A DNA stretch of 64,000 nt from Pleomorphomonas sp. T1.2MG-36 (GTDB lineage: Bacteria > Pseudomonadota > Alphaproteobacteria > Rhizobiales > Pleomorphomonadaceae), in assembly GCF_950100655.1 (NCBI RefSeq), contig NZ_CATNLY010000001.1, forward strand, positions 434,001-498,000. The letters run 5' to 3'. Every line of letters starts with the position of its first letter. Positions within the stretch are counted from its first letter, which is position 1. This document shows, one piece after another, positions 37,086 through 46,613 of this stretch. A model generated the notes under the pieces. It was not told the origin of the DNA. It was given only the letters and a program-made list of their open reading frames with translations, and did not search any database. The translations under genes and the position numbers were made by a program.

Positions 37086-37466
37086 TTACGGCCCGGTGAC
37101 GATCGGGCCGTTCTTCTCCGTCCACTCGATCATGCTGCCGGTATAGACGCTGACATCCGAACGGCCGGCCGCTTCGGCGATCGTCATCGCTTCGCCGGCG
37201 CGCCGGCCGGAACGGCACATCAGAACCACCGGGATATCGGACGGTGGCGGCAGCTGTTCGGCCTTGAAGGTCGAAAGCGGCAGGTTGACGGCGCCCGGCA
37301 AGTGGCCGACCGCGAACTCTTCGGCCTCTCGAACGTCGACGAGATGGATGCGGTTCGAGTTCAGCCCCGCCCGCACCTGATCGAAGCTGAAGATCTCGCC
37401 CGCCAGAGCCGAGCCGGCGAGAGACGATATCAAGCCGCCGAGAAACGCCCACGTTGCAAGCCGCAT
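37086..37466 (-). CDS. Periplasmic rhodanese-like protein
   Basis: The 126-residue protein has a signal peptide (to about residue 22, ending GSALA) and a single rhodanese domain: 'IHLVDVREAEEFAVGHLPGA' and the active loop 'CRSGRRAG', with Cys as the sulfur-carrying residue. It may move sulfane sulfur in the periplasm. It stands alone between convergent aglA-type and the ybdD-cstA unit. Confidence 0.87.
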   Translation of the reverse strand: MRLATWAFLGGLISSLAGSALAGEIFSFDQVRAGLNSNRIHLVDVREAEEFAVGHLPGAVNLPLSTFKAEQLPPPSDIPVVLMCRSGRRAGEAMTIAEAAGRSDVSVYTGSMIEWTEKNGPIVTGP

Positions 37467-37544
37467 GAGTCACCTCCTCCTGGCCCTCCGGACAACAAAT
37501 GGGGGCTGCGACAGGACGATGGCAAGACCGATTGACGAAATAAC

Positions 37545-37578
37545 GGCGCCGGTCTCTCCCGTCAGAGAAACCGGCGCC
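37545..37578 (-). terminator. Hairpin after ybdD
   Basis: GGCGCCGGT (37545-37553) pairs with ACCGGCGCC (37570-37578), extended inward by CTCTC/GAGA. On the minus strand it is followed by GTTATTTCG, a weak T-tract. It lies 20 bases after the ybdD stop. Confidence 0.6.
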
Positions 37579-37597
37579 GCGATTGAGGGTTTCGCCG

Positions 37598-37828
37598 TCA
37601 GCAGCAGCGGAACACGCCGCCGTTAGAGCCCCCGCCGTAGCGGCGCTCCTGGCTGTTGCGGAAAAAGTCTTCCTTGGTCATGACCGGCTCGTCCGGATGG
37701 TTGGCCTCCCGATGCGCGACATAGGTGTCGTAATCGGGAACGCCGACCATCAGGCGCGCCGTCTGGGCGAGCTTCCGGCCCACCTCTTTCGGGTCAGGTA
37801 GCCTGAGGCCGCACACCTGGCATGTCAT
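37598..37828 (-). CDS. YbdD/YjiX family protein
   Basis: The 76-residue protein has the DUF466 (YbdD/YjiX) pattern 'ARLMVGVPDYDTYVAHREAN', then 'MTKEDFFRNSQERRYGGG' and a Cys-Cys end. In E. coli, YbdD and YjiX are needed with CstA and BtsT for pyruvate uptake. It overlaps the end of cstA by 35 bases, so the two are translationally coupled, as in other genomes. Confidence 0.93.
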   Translation of the reverse strand: MTCQVCGLRLPDPKEVGRKLAQTARLMVGVPDYDTYVAHREANHPDEPVMTKEDFFRNSQERRYGGGSNGGVFRCC

Positions 37829-39890
37829 CGCCCACCTCGCTGGCTGTTGGCTTCTGCTCGCGCAGGGCCCTGAGCATCGCCTGCACGCCGAACACCAGCA
37901 TGCCGACGACGATGACCATGAACACGGCGGTGAGCGCCGCGTCGACCCACTGGTTGAACACGACCCGTTGCATGTCCTCCACTGTCTTGGCCGGGGCGAG
38001 TATGGTGCCTTCGGCGATGGCCTTGGAGAAGCGATTGGCCTGGGCGATGAACCCGACCGCCGGACGCCCGTCGAACAGCTTCTGCCAGCCGGCCGTCAGC
38101 GTGCAGATGGAAAGCCAGGTCAACGGAACCAGAGCGACCCAGGCATAGGCCTGCCGCTTCATCTTGAACAGCATCACCGCTGCGAAGGCGAGCGCGATGG
38201 CCGCCAGCATCTGGTTGGCGATGCCGAACAGCGGCCACAGCGTATTGATGCCGCCAAGCGGATCGACCACGCCCTGGTAGAGGAAGTATCCCCAGGCCGC
38301 GACGGCAAGCGCCGTGGCCACAAGGTTGGCCGTCCAGCTATGGGTCTGCCGGAAGGCGGGAACCGCCGTGCCGAGCAGATCCTGGATCATGAAGCGGGCG
38401 ACGCGCGTGCCGGCATCGACCGTCGTCAGAATGAACAGTGCTTCGAACAGGATGGCGAAGTGATACCAGAACGGCATCAGCGCCACGCCGCCGATCACGC
38501 CCGACAGGATGTGCGCCATGCCTACGGCGAGTGTCGGCGCACCGCCGGCCCGCGACAGGATGGTCGCCTCGCCGACGTTCTTTGCCATCTCCGTCAGCAT
38601 GTCCGGCGTGACGGTGAACAGCGGATCCCAGCTCGAGATCACCTGGGCCGCCTGGTCGGCCGTGGTGCCGATGACACCGGGCGCCGTGTTCATGGCGAAG
38701 TAGACGCCGGGTTCGATCACCGAGGCGGCGATCAGCGCCATGATGCCGACGAAGCTCTCCATCAGCATCGCGCCATAGCCGATGAAGCGGAACTGGCTCT
38801 CGTTCTCGATCATCTTGGGCGTGGTGCCCGAGGCGATCAGCGAGTGGAAGCCCGAAATAGCGCCGCAGGCGATGGTGATGAACAGGAACGGGAACAGGTT
38901 GCCAGAGAACACCGGTCCGGTGCCGTCGACGAACTTGGTCACCGCCGGCATCTTCATCTCCGGCATCACGAAGACGATGCCGATGGCCAGCGCCATGATG
39001 GTGCCGATCTTCAGGAAGGTCGACAGGTAGTCGCGCGGGGCGAGCAGCAGCCACACCGGCAGCACCGAGGCGACGAAGCCATAGCCGATCAGGATGAGCG
39101 CCAGCGCCTCGCCCTTGTAGGTGAACAGCGGCGCCAGCGTTTCGCTCTCGGCCACGGTGCGGCCGAAGATGATGGCGAGCAGGAGAAGGACGACGCCGAT
39201 GGCGCTCATCTCGCCGATGCGGCCGGGCCTGAAGAACCGGCTGTAGAGGCCCATCAGGATGGCGATGGGAATGGTGGCGAACACCGTGAAGGTGCCCCAC
39301 GGGCTGCCAGCCAGCGCCTTGACGACGATCAGCGCCAGCACGGCGAGCAGAATGATCATGATCATCAGAATGCCGATGGAGGCGACGATGCCGGGCACCG
39401 CCCCCAGTTCGGTCTTGATCATGTCGCCAAGCGACCGACCGTCACGACGGGTCGAGGCAAACAGGATGAGGAGGTCCTGGACGGCGCCGGCAAAGATCAC
39501 GCCGACGATCAGCCACATGGTCCCCGGAAGATAGCCCATCTGCGCGGCGAGCACCGGGCCGACCAGCGGGCCTGCCCCGGCGATGGCGGCGAAGTGGTGC
39601 CCGAACAGCACGTATTTGTCGGTCGGAACATAGTCGAGGCCGTCATTGTGCCGCACCGCCGGAGTCCGGCGGGAAGGGTCCGCACCGAGAACGCGGCTGA
39701 CGATGTAGAGCGCGTAAAAGCGGAACGCGACGAGGTAGGTGGCAACGGCCGCGACCACCAGCCATAGCGCGTTGATGGTTTCGCCGCGGCTGAGGGCCAC
39801 GACGCCGAGCGCCCCGGCGCCAACGACGGCGATCAGTATCCAGACGAGCCACTCGCCCGGCGAACGGGGCATCTTGGCGACTGCTGACAT
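37794..39890 (-). CDS. cstA: Carbon starvation protein CstA family (pyruvate/peptide transporter)
   Basis: The 698-residue inner-membrane protein has about 16-18 helices and the CstA blocks 'YVPTDKYVLFGHHFAAIAGA', 'GPLVGPVLAAQMGYLPG', 'LFASTRRDGRSL' and 'IACGAISGFHSLI'. The E. coli homologues take up pyruvate and were first linked to peptide use under carbon starvation. ATG 39890 is preceded by GGGAGGACA; the longer frame is unsupported. It is coupled to ybdD downstream. Confidence 0.94.
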   Translation of the reverse strand: MSAVAKMPRSPGEWLVWILIAVVGAGALGVVALSRGETINALWLVVAAVATYLVAFRFYALYIVSRVLGADPSRRTPAVRHNDGLDYVPTDKYVLFGHHFAAIAGAGPLVGPVLAAQMGYLPGTMWLIVGVIFAGAVQDLLILFASTRRDGRSLGDMIKTELGAVPGIVASIGILMIMIILLAVLALIVVKALAGSPWGTFTVFATIPIAILMGLYSRFFRPGRIGEMSAIGVVLLLLAIIFGRTVAESETLAPLFTYKGEALALILIGYGFVASVLPVWLLLAPRDYLSTFLKIGTIMALAIGIVFVMPEMKMPAVTKFVDGTGPVFSGNLFPFLFITIACGAISGFHSLIASGTTPKMIENESQFRFIGYGAMLMESFVGIMALIAASVIEPGVYFAMNTAPGVIGTTADQAAQVISSWDPLFTVTPDMLTEMAKNVGEATILSRAGGAPTLAVGMAHILSGVIGGVALMPFWYHFAILFEALFILTTVDAGTRVARFMIQDLLGTAVPAFRQTHSWTANLVATALAVAAWGYFLYQGVVDPLGGINTLWPLFGIANQMLAAIALAFAAVMLFKMKRQAYAWVALVPLTWLSICTLTAGWQKLFDGRPAVGFIAQANRFSKAIAEGTILAPAKTVEDMQRVVFNQWVDAALTAVFMVIVVGMLVFGVQAMLRALREQKPTASEVGDDMPGVRPQAT

Positions 39891-40251
39891 CTTGTCCTCC
39901 CGACGGAATCCCGGCCGAGGGAGGCGAACCGTCGGGCAAGCCAAACCATCGCCCCGGCGAGACACGCCGGGCACCGAACGGATTGAGTCTGCGTCTGATT
40001 CCACCAGGTCGTCGCCATACCGACCGGCCATCCTCCTCCCCAGGAATCCGAACCGGTCGAACAGCGTCGGCCCCCACTCCCAAGGCAGCCTTCCGCTTCA
40101 TTGTAACGATGCGAACAAGACTGGATTATTGTATCCCCTTCTTCACGACAAGGTGAAGAAACGCTTAACGCGCGCTGTTTCCCTTAGCAAATAGGATGAT
40201 CAAGCCCCGCTTTTCCGGGCATTGCGTCCAGGCAAAGAGCAAGCCCCGGGG
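39891..40251. other. cstA upstream region, no gene
   Basis: About 360 bases between the rhaB stop and cstA start, both on the minus strand. It must hold the cstA promoter; the AT-rich part around 40100-40200 is the likely place. A small hairpin near 40202-40226 (CAAGCCCCG/CGGGCATTG) may end the rhaB transcript. No CRP site was identified with confidence. Confidence 0.5.
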
Positions 40252-41730
40252 TCAATGGGCAGCAGGCGTCGCCTGAACGATCAACCGGAAGCGGTCGCGG
40301 ACGTCCTTCGGAACGACGGTCGTCGGTGCAATCTCGGTCACGCCGAACGAGCGACGCACGATGCCCCTTGCCTCCTCAAGGGAGCCGATCACCCCGAGCC
40401 CCATCAACTGGAGCGCGGCGTTGCCGAGAGCGGAGGTTTCGACCGGCCCGGCGCTGACCGGGATGCCGCAGGCATCCGCCGTCAGTTGGTTGAGAAGGCC
40501 GTTCTTGGAGCCACCCCCGATGATGCGAACATGGGTCAGCGGCCGACCGGCCAGCAGTTCCAGCTCGTCCTTCACGCGGGCATAGTCGAGAGCGAGGCTG
40601 TCGAACACCGTTCGCGCTACCGCGCCGAGCCCATCGGGAACCGGCTCGCCGTGTTCGGCGGCAAGCGCCTGGATGGTGCCGGTCATTGAGGCCGGGTTGA
40701 GAAAGCGCGGATCGTCGGGATTGATCAGGCTGGCCCAAGCCGGAGCCGCCGCGGCGGCAGCCACGAGATCTCCGAAAGCCGGTTCGCCGAACTCCTTGCG
40801 CACCCGCTGGATCAGCCAGAGACCCATCAGGTTCTTGAGAACCCGATAGCGACCGCAGACGCCGCCCTCATTGCCGATGTTGAAGCCGAGCGCCCGCTCG
40901 TCGACGTATGGAACCGGGCTCTCCAGCCCCATCAGCGACCATGTGCCCGACGAGAGAAAAGCCTCGTCGGGGCCACCAAGGGGAGCCGCCGCCACCGCCG
41001 ACGCGGTATCGTGCCCGCCGGGCGCGATGACCATCACCGGCCGCCTGCCCTCGCGTCCGACCATCGGGCCGAGCACCGTTCCCGGCTCGATCGGTTTTTT
41101 CAGCGTTCCAGGCCGTATGCCAGCCAATGCCAGGAGATCGGTATCCCAGTCGCGCGTTTCGAGCGACAGAAGCTGGGAGGTGGTGGAAATCGAATATTCG
41201 TTGGAGACCACTCCCGAAAGGCGAAAGTGGAGATAGTCCGGCGTGAACAGAATATGCCGTGCGGCGGCGAGCCAATCGGGATGCGCCTTCGCCGTGGCGC
41301 GCAACTGATAGAGGGTGTTGTACGGTTGGAACTGGATACCCGTGCGCCGATAGATTTCGGCAGCCGGCAGGATGGCCGTTACTTCGTCGATCAGACCCGT
41401 GGTGCGGTCGTCGCGATAGGCGACGGAAACGCCGACCTGACGCAAATCCTCGTCCAGCAACACGTAGTCGACGCCCCAGGTATCGCAGCCGACGCTATCG
41501 ATCGGAGCCATCGCATCGGCGCGATCTATGCCGATGCCGATTTCCCTGACGATCGCCTCGCTGTCCCAGCAATCGTAGCCGGTCACCGGGTCGATGCCGA
41601 GCGGCGTCTCGAAGCGATGCGCCTCCGTCAGATCGAGCCGCTCGCCGTCGAACGAGGCCAGCATGACCCGACCGCTGCCGGCGCCGACGTCAACCGCGGC
41701 GACATGCACTCGCTCTCTTTCACCCAACAT
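40252..41730 (-). CDS. rhaB: Rhamnulokinase-type sugar kinase (FGGY family)
   Basis: The 492-residue kinase has the ATPase-fold motifs 'AAVDVGAGSGRVMLASFDG', 'VGCDTWGVDYVLLDE', 'IAPGGHDTASAVAAAP', 'SSGTWSLMG' and 'RIIGGGSKNGLLNQLTAD'. These are the RhaB set. It phosphorylates L-rhamnulose, and members can also accept L-fuculose. No rhaA or rhaD is nearby, while the fuc operon at 22994-27436 has no kinase; this gene could serve that pathway. ATG 41730 has GGAGGAAG upstream. GntR lies 124 bases upstream on the same strand. Confidence 0.87.
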   Translation of the reverse strand: MLGERERVHVAAVDVGAGSGRVMLASFDGERLDLTEAHRFETPLGIDPVTGYDCWDSEAIVREIGIGIDRADAMAPIDSVGCDTWGVDYVLLDEDLRQVGVSVAYRDDRTTGLIDEVTAILPAAEIYRRTGIQFQPYNTLYQLRATAKAHPDWLAAARHILFTPDYLHFRLSGVVSNEYSISTTSQLLSLETRDWDTDLLALAGIRPGTLKKPIEPGTVLGPMVGREGRRPVMVIAPGGHDTASAVAAAPLGGPDEAFLSSGTWSLMGLESPVPYVDERALGFNIGNEGGVCGRYRVLKNLMGLWLIQRVRKEFGEPAFGDLVAAAAAAPAWASLINPDDPRFLNPASMTGTIQALAAEHGEPVPDGLGAVARTVFDSLALDYARVKDELELLAGRPLTHVRIIGGGSKNGLLNQLTADACGIPVSAGPVETSALGNAALQLMGLGVIGSLEEARGIVRRSFGVTEIAPTTVVPKDVRDRFRLIVQATPAAH

Positions 41731-41854
41731 GACGGCTTCCTCCCAACCGAGGCGAGCCTAGGTTCGAGGCAGCCATGCCGTCAATCGACCTTGTCGTTTT
41801 TCGGCAGAAAGTATCAATATTTTTCAGGACTGCTCATTCGCAACCACAACCAGA

Positions 41855-42535
41855 TCAGGCAAACAGGAACCCGAACTGATCGCGAATCTTAGGCAAGGCC
41901 TTCAGAATCCCGTCGAGATGGACCTTCAGCGCCACCTCCGCGCGGTCGGCATCATGGCAGTCGATGGCGTCAACGATCCGCCGGTGCTCGCCGACCAGCT
42001 TCGGCAAGGTCTCGGGCAAGGGCAAAGTGAGGTGGCACACCCGATCCATGTGCGCCTTGATGGTTTCAAGGGTTTCCCAGGCGGTTGGGAAACCGGCGCC
42101 TTCCGAAAGTGCCGCGTGGAAGGCTTCGTCTTCGCGCTGGAAGGCATAGTGGGACTGCTCGGCGGCGAGATCCGCCTGCCGGTCGAGAATGCCGTCGATC
42201 CGCAGCCGGACCGCCGGATCGAACGAAACGCAGGCGCGGCGCACCACCGCCACCTCCAGAGACTCGCGAACGAAGCGGGCTTGCCGCATCAGATCGAGGG
42301 AGATCTTGACGACGAAGGTTCCCCGTCTCGGCTGAATGCCCACGAGACCGGCCTTACCCAGATTGATCAGAGCCTCGCGGACCGGCTGGCGCGACACGCC
42401 ATAGCGATCGGCGAGCTCCTTTTCCGACAGCGACGCTCCCGGCTGGATTTCGAGCGTGATGATTGCCTTGCGCAGCTCGCGCTCCACGCGCCGCGCCGCC
42501 GAGTCCTCGGAACTGTCCGGGAGAACGACCGTCAT
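41855..42535 (-). CDS. GntR-family (FCD) transcriptional regulator
   Basis: The 226-residue regulator has an N-terminal winged HTH ('SLSEKELADRYGVSRQPVRE') and an all-helical FCD ligand domain with 'FHAAL' and 'EHRRIVDAI', where metal-binding His residues normally sit. It diverges from the hydratase/TRAP operon with a palindromic site between them, so it probably represses that operon and itself. ATG 42535 is used; 26 more codons are open upstream but cross the operator. Confidence 0.92.
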   Translation of the reverse strand: MTVVLPDSSEDSAARRVERELRKAIITLEIQPGASLSEKELADRYGVSRQPVREALINLGKAGLVGIQPRRGTFVVKISLDLMRQARFVRESLEVAVVRRACVSFDPAVRLRIDGILDRQADLAAEQSHYAFQREDEAFHAALSEGAGFPTAWETLETIKAHMDRVCHLTLPLPETLPKLVGEHRRIVDAIDCHDADRAEVALKVHLDGILKALPKIRDQFGFLFA

Positions 42536-42602
42536 CTTCTGGCACCCGCTTTCTACATCGGCAGTCAAAAAGTCTGTATCCGATTTTCTTGCTCGACATC
42601 TG

Positions 42603-42621
42603 CCATACCACATCGGTATGG
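42603..42621. promoter_or_regulatory. Candidate GntR operator CCATACC-5-GGTATGG
   Basis: Perfect 7-base arms around ACATC, in the 172-base gap between the GntR gene and the hydratase gene. GntR/FCD proteins commonly bind short GGTA/TACC-type palindromes, and the site is where a repressor of both divergent promoters would bind. Confidence 0.65.
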
Positions 42622-42707
42622 TACACGAAACGCCATCCTTCGGCCCGATAAGAACGACAACTCAACGCCGGACTCGAGGATCACCGGCCGCCAGGGGAAT
42701 GACAAGC

Positions 42708-43523
42708 ATGGGGCTTCAGGAAGCCGACGTCGACCGTATCGCCACGCAGTTCGTCGAGGCGCGCCGCGCCGCCAAGGCGCTCGATGCCTTCCCCGGTGCC
42801 TTGCCTGCGACGCTGACCGACGCCTATCGCGTGCAGGAGCGGGCCATAGCTCTATCGGGCCGCGCCGTAGCGGGTTGGAAGGTGGCCGGCATCCGTCCGG
42901 ACCTCCGAGACAGCCTCGGCGCCAACCGGCTCGCCGGTCCGATCCTGGCTGGCAGCGTCTTGCGCCTGCCGAACGGCGGGACGGCGCAGGCGCCAGTATT
43001 TGCCGGCGGCTTCGCGGCGCTGGAAGCCGAGTTCGTCGCGGTCTTTGCCCATGACCTCCGGCCCGTCGATGGCGCCTTCACCGCCGAGTCCATCGCGGCG
43101 GCGCTGTCCGGCCTGCACGCCGGCGCGGAAATCGCCTCCAGCCCGCTCGCCACCCTGAACGATCTCGGGCCGACCGCCGTCGTATCCGACCATGGCAACA
43201 ACGCCGGTGCGGTCGTTGGGCCGGAAGTGGCCGGTTGGCGCGAGGCGGACCTCGGAGCGCTCACGTCGCGCATGTCGATCAACGGCAGCGTCGTCGGCGA
43301 AGGCTCGGCCGCCAATGTCATGGGTGGCCCGGTCGCTGCCCTGCAGTTCCTGGCCGAGCATCTGGCGACCCGCGGCCGACATCTGCGTGCGGGCGACATC
43401 GTGCTGACCGGTATGACGACCGGAATTCACCAAGTCGTCCCCGGCGATCGGGGGCGGATCGAGTTTTCGAGCGCCCCCGCCTGCGACATTGAGGTTCTCG
43501 GCGCCACTCCGACCGGTCTCTGA
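42708..43523 (+). CDS. 2-keto-4-pentenoate hydratase-like protein (fumarylacetoacetase/MhpD fold)
   Basis: The 271-residue protein has the MhpD/decarboxylase-hydratase pattern: 'DAYRVQERAI' near the start, 'GWKVAG', 'LEAEFVAVFAHDL' (metal-binding Glu residues) and 'GDIVLTGMTTGIHQVVPGD'. It probably adds water to, or decarboxylates, an unsaturated 2-oxo acid. ATG 42708 is chosen because AGGGGA lies 9 bases upstream; ATG 42699 is too close to it. It heads the cluster with the TRAP transporter, so the transported solute is probably an oxo acid or its precursor. Confidence 0.82.
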   Translation: MGLQEADVDRIATQFVEARRAAKALDAFPGALPATLTDAYRVQERAIALSGRAVAGWKVAGIRPDLRDSLGANRLAGPILAGSVLRLPNGGTAQAPVFAGGFAALEAEFVAVFAHDLRPVDGAFTAESIAAALSGLHAGAEIASSPLATLNDLGPTAVVSDHGNNAGAVVGPEVAGWREADLGALTSRMSINGSVVGEGSAANVMGGPVAALQFLAEHLATRGRHLRAGDIVLTGMTTGIHQVVPGDRGRIEFSSAPACDIEVLGATPTGL

Positions 43524-43651
43524 CCGGTCGTTTGCTTTGTGAAACGGACCCGCCGCTCGGTTGAGGAGCCACGGCGATCGGTTCGAGGGGCTGTGCCCGC
43601 CAGCTGCCATAGCGGGCGACGCGGCGGTTTGCGCCGCCAAGGGAGGAAGGC

Positions 43652-44626
43652 ATGAAGCGAGGAGTCACCTGCATTCTCGGTGTCGTCGGAGCCTTCGGGC
43701 TCGCAAGCACCGCCATGGCCGACACGGTCACATTCAGAGCTGCCGATATCCATCCGGATGGATATCCCACCGTCGAGGCGGTGATCTACATGGGCAAGCT
43801 GGTCGAGGAGAGGACCGGTGGGCGCATCAAGATCCAGGAGTTCAACAACGGCGTTCTCGGCTCGGAGAAAGACACCATCGAGCAGACGCAGTTCGGCGTC
43901 ATCGACTTCAATCGCGTCTCCACCGCCCAGTTCAACAACGTGGTACCCGAGACATCGGTGCTCGGCCTGCCCTTCGTGTTCAAGTCGGTCGATCACATGC
44001 ACCACGTGGTCGACGGCCCGATCGGCGACGAAATTCTAAAGGCCTTCGAGGCCAAGGGCCTGATTGCTCTGGCCTATTACGACTCCGGCGCCCGCTCGAT
44101 CTACACCAAGAAGCCCATCGCCTCGCTCGACGACCTCAAGGGGCTGAAACTGCGCGTTCAGCAATCGGACATGTGGGTCGCCACAGCCGAGGCCATGGGA
44201 ACCAATCCGACTCCGATGCCGTTCGGCGAGGTCTATTCCGGCCTACAGACCGGCGTCATCGACGGCGCCGAGAACAACTGGCCGTCCTACGAATCCTCGC
44301 GTCATTTCGAGGTTGCCAAGCATTACACGCTGACCGAGCACTCGTTGCAGCCGGAAGTGCTGGTCATGGCCAAGTCGAGCTACGACAAGCTTTCGGCGGA
44401 AGACCAGGCGATCATCCGCCAAGCGGCGAAGGACAGCGTTCCCAAGATGCGCGAGCTCTGGGCCGCACGCGAGAAGGCGTCCGAAGCCAAGGTGCGCGAA
44501 GCAGGCTCCATTATCGCCAAGATCGACAAGGGGCCTTTCATCGAGGCGATGAAGCCGGTCTACGACAAGTTCATCACCGATCCGAAGCTCAAGGACCTCG
44601 TCGCCCGCATCCAGGCGACCGAGTGA
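43652..44626 (+). CDS. dctP: TRAP transporter solute-binding protein (DctP)
   Basis: The 324-residue periplasmic protein has a signal peptide (residues 1-22, ending STAMA). The DctP blocks are '[19 protein letters not shown]', '[17 protein letters not shown]' with its carboxylate-binding Arg, and '[20 protein letters not shown]'. It delivers an organic acid to the membrane parts DctQ and DctM. ATG 43652 has GGGAGGAAGG upstream. Confidence 0.94.
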   Translation: MKRGVTCILGVVGAFGLASTAMADTVTFRAADIHPDGYPTVEAVIYMGKLVEERTGGRIKIQEFNNGVLGSEKDTIEQTQFGVIDFNRVSTAQFNNVVPETSVLGLPFVFKSVDHMHHVVDGPIGDEILKAFEAKGLIALAYYDSGARSIYTKKPIASLDDLKGLKLRVQQSDMWVATAEAMGTNPTPMPFGEVYSGLQTGVIDGAENNWPSYESSRHFEVAKHYTLTEHSLQPEVLVMAKSSYDKLSAEDQAIIRQAAKDSVPKMRELWAAREKASEAKVREAGSIIAKIDKGPFIEAMKPVYDKFITDPKLKDLVARIQATE

Positions 44627-44636
44627 TTCCGAAAAA

Positions 44637-44690
44637 GGGCCGGCCAGTCCGGCCCGACACCCAGTCGCCGCCCGGCCGCAAACCGGGCGG
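44637..44690 (+). repeat. Two consecutive hairpins in the dctP-dctQ gap
   Basis: GGGCCGG (44637-44643) pairs with CCGGCCC (44649-44655), and CCGCCCGG (44668-44675) with CCGGGCGG (44683-44690). Neither has a T-run. Placed right after the binding-protein gene, they probably lower expression of the membrane subunits relative to dctP by stabilising the upstream mRNA. Confidence 0.6.
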
Positions 44691-44720
44691 TGCCCGGCTC
44701 GTCAGGATCGCGGTGGTGTC

Positions 44721-45257
44721 ATGAAAACCAGACAGACTCTTCTTTTCCGCCTCATCGACAGGCTGGCCGGAGCGGCCCTGGCGGCGGCGGGAACCGCCCT
44801 CGTGCTGATGACCGTCGTCGTCGGCGCCCAGGTGTTCAGCCGCTACGTTCTCAACTTCTCCCTGACCTTCGCCGAGCCGATGGCAATCCAGCTGATGGGC
44901 TGGTTCATCTTTCTGGGGGCGGCAGTCGGCGTCCGGGAGAACTTCCACCTCGGGCTGGACCTCCTGCGCTATCTGGCGCCACCATCGGTCAATCGCCTGC
45001 TGGACACCGTTTCCCTGTCGCTCATTGCCATCTTCGGCCTGTTCATCTCCTGGTACGGCTTCCAGCTCGCGGCCCGCACCTGGGACACGCTGATCCCGGG
45101 CCTCGGCATCACTGGCGCCACCGATTTCCTGCCGCTGACCTGTTCGGGATTGCTGTTCACGCTGTTCGCCATCGAGCGGATCATTCGCATGCATTTCGGG
45201 GCAGAGCCCCCCGTGGCGGACGTTTCGGAAACCGCGCTGCCAAAGGATGCCGTCTGA
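44721..45257 (+). CDS. dctQ: TRAP transporter small permease subunit (DctQ)
   Basis: The 178-residue inner-membrane protein has four hydrophobic helices and the DctQ patterns 'VVGAQVFSRYVLNFSLTFAE' and 'WFIFLGAAVGVRENFHLGLD'. It forms the small subunit with DctM. The stop overlaps the dctM start by one base (TGATG). Confidence 0.93.
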   Translation: MKTRQTLLFRLIDRLAGAALAAAGTALVLMTVVVGAQVFSRYVLNFSLTFAEPMAIQLMGWFIFLGAAVGVRENFHLGLDLLRYLAPPSVNRLLDTVSLSLIAIFGLFISWYGFQLAARTWDTLIPGLGITGATDFLPLTCSGLLFTLFAIERIIRMHFGAEPPVADVSETALPKDAV

Positions 45258-46537
45258 TGGAACTCTGGATTCTGTTCGGCTCCTTCGTGGGGCTCCTGGT
45301 GCTCGGCACCCCCATCGCCTTCTGTCTGGCGATCTCGTCGCTGTTCACCATTCTCTACATGGGCATGCCCCCGGTCATCGTCGTGCAGCGCCTCAACTCC
45401 GGCATCAGCGCCTTTGCGCTCCTGGCCATTCCCTTCTTCATCTATGCCGGCGACGTCATGGTGCGGGGCGGCATAGCGGAGAAGCTGGTGCGACTGGCCG
45501 CGTCCATGGTCGGTCACATGCGCGGTGGCCTGGGACAGGTCAACATCGTCGCCTCCACCATGTTCGGTGGCGTCTCCGGCTCGGCCGTCGCCGATGCCTC
45601 GGCGGTGGGCGGCCTGATGATCCCGCAGATGAAAAAGCGCGGCTACGACGTCGACTACGCCGTGAACATCACGTCGGTCGGCGCCATCATCGCGCTGCTG
45701 ATCCCGCCATCGCACAACATGATCATCTATTCGATCTCGGCCGGCGGCGTCATTTCCATCGCCGATCTGTTCACGGCCGGCGTCATTCCCGGCCTGATGC
45801 TGGCCGCCTCGCTGATGGTCGCCGGATACTGGGTGGCCCGACGCCGCGGCTATCCGGCCGAGGTGTTCCCCGGCTGGCGCAACATCGGCCCAATCATGCT
45901 CAATGCCATTCCCGGCATCCTGCTGATCGCCATCATCTTCGGCGGCGTCCGCTCGGGCGTCTTCACGGCGACGGAAAGCTCCTGCATCGCGCTGATCTAC
46001 GCGCTGCTGGTCACCCTGCTGGTCTATCGTTCGATGAGCTGGGCCGACTTCCGCGAGGCAACGCTCGGCGCCGTTCGCACCACGGCCATGGTGCTGATGG
46101 TCATCGGCTCGGCCGCCTCGTTTGCCTGGCTGTTGGCCCTACTGCAAGTGCCGGCCGCGATGGTGACGGCGATGCACGCGGTATCGGAGAACCCGATCGT
46201 CATCTTCCTGCTGCTGAACCTCATTCTGCTGGTGCTCGGCTGCTTCATGGACATGGCGCCGCTGATCATCATAACGACGCCGATCTTCCTGCCGGTGGTC
46301 ACCGCCTTCGGCATGGACCCCGTGCAGTTCGGCGCCATCCTGATCCTCAACCTCGGCATCGGCCTCTGCACCCCGCCGGTGGGTTCGGTGCTGTTCGTCA
46401 CCTGCGCCATCGCCCGGATTCCCATCCTGCAGGCCGTCCGCACCATTTGGCCGTTCTACTTCGCGGCCTTCGTGGTGCTGATGATCGTGACCTACATTCC
46501 AGCGGCTTCGCTCTGGCTGCCACGCCTGTTTCACTAG
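45257..46537 (+). CDS. dctM: TRAP transporter large permease subunit (DctM)
   Basis: The 426-residue sodium-coupled carrier subunit has about 12 helices. Family blocks include 'LLAIPFFIYAGDVMVRGGI', 'MFGGVSGSAVADASAVGGL', 'IALLIPPSHNMIIYS' and 'GIGLCTPPVGSVLFVTCAIA'. It is the last gene of the operon. ATG 45257 is fixed by the one-base overlap with dctQ. Confidence 0.95.
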   Translation: MELWILFGSFVGLLVLGTPIAFCLAISSLFTILYMGMPPVIVVQRLNSGISAFALLAIPFFIYAGDVMVRGGIAEKLVRLAASMVGHMRGGLGQVNIVASTMFGGVSGSAVADASAVGGLMIPQMKKRGYDVDYAVNITSVGAIIALLIPPSHNMIIYSISAGGVISIADLFTAGVIPGLMLAASLMVAGYWVARRRGYPAEVFPGWRNIGPIMLNAIPGILLIAIIFGGVRSGVFTATESSCIALIYALLVTLLVYRSMSWADFREATLGAVRTTAMVLMVIGSAASFAWLLALLQVPAAMVTAMHAVSENPIVIFLLLNLILLVLGCFMDMAPLIIITTPIFLPVVTAFGMDPVQFGAILILNLGIGLCTPPVGSVLFVTCAIARIPILQAVRTIWPFYFAAFVVLMIVTYIPAASLWLPRLFH

Positions 46538-46551
46538 GCATAGGAAATCCA

Positions 46552-46576
46552 CGCGGCCCGTCTCGGACGGGTCGCG
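46552..46576. terminator. Hairpin between convergent dctM and cysE
   Basis: CGCGGCCCGT (46552-46561) pairs with ACGGGTCGCG (46567-46576) with one G-T pair and a 5-base loop. There is no strong T-run on either side. It probably ends the TRAP operon transcript. Confidence 0.5.
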
Positions 46577-46613
46577 GCCTTGCTTCGGTCATCTCTGTCG
46601 TGGACAGAAGCCG

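Noticed and set aside
37968..39767. 599-codon open frame opposite cstA
   Set aside because: Antisense shadow of cstA; composition dominated by Arg, Asp, Gly and His, no recognisable domain.
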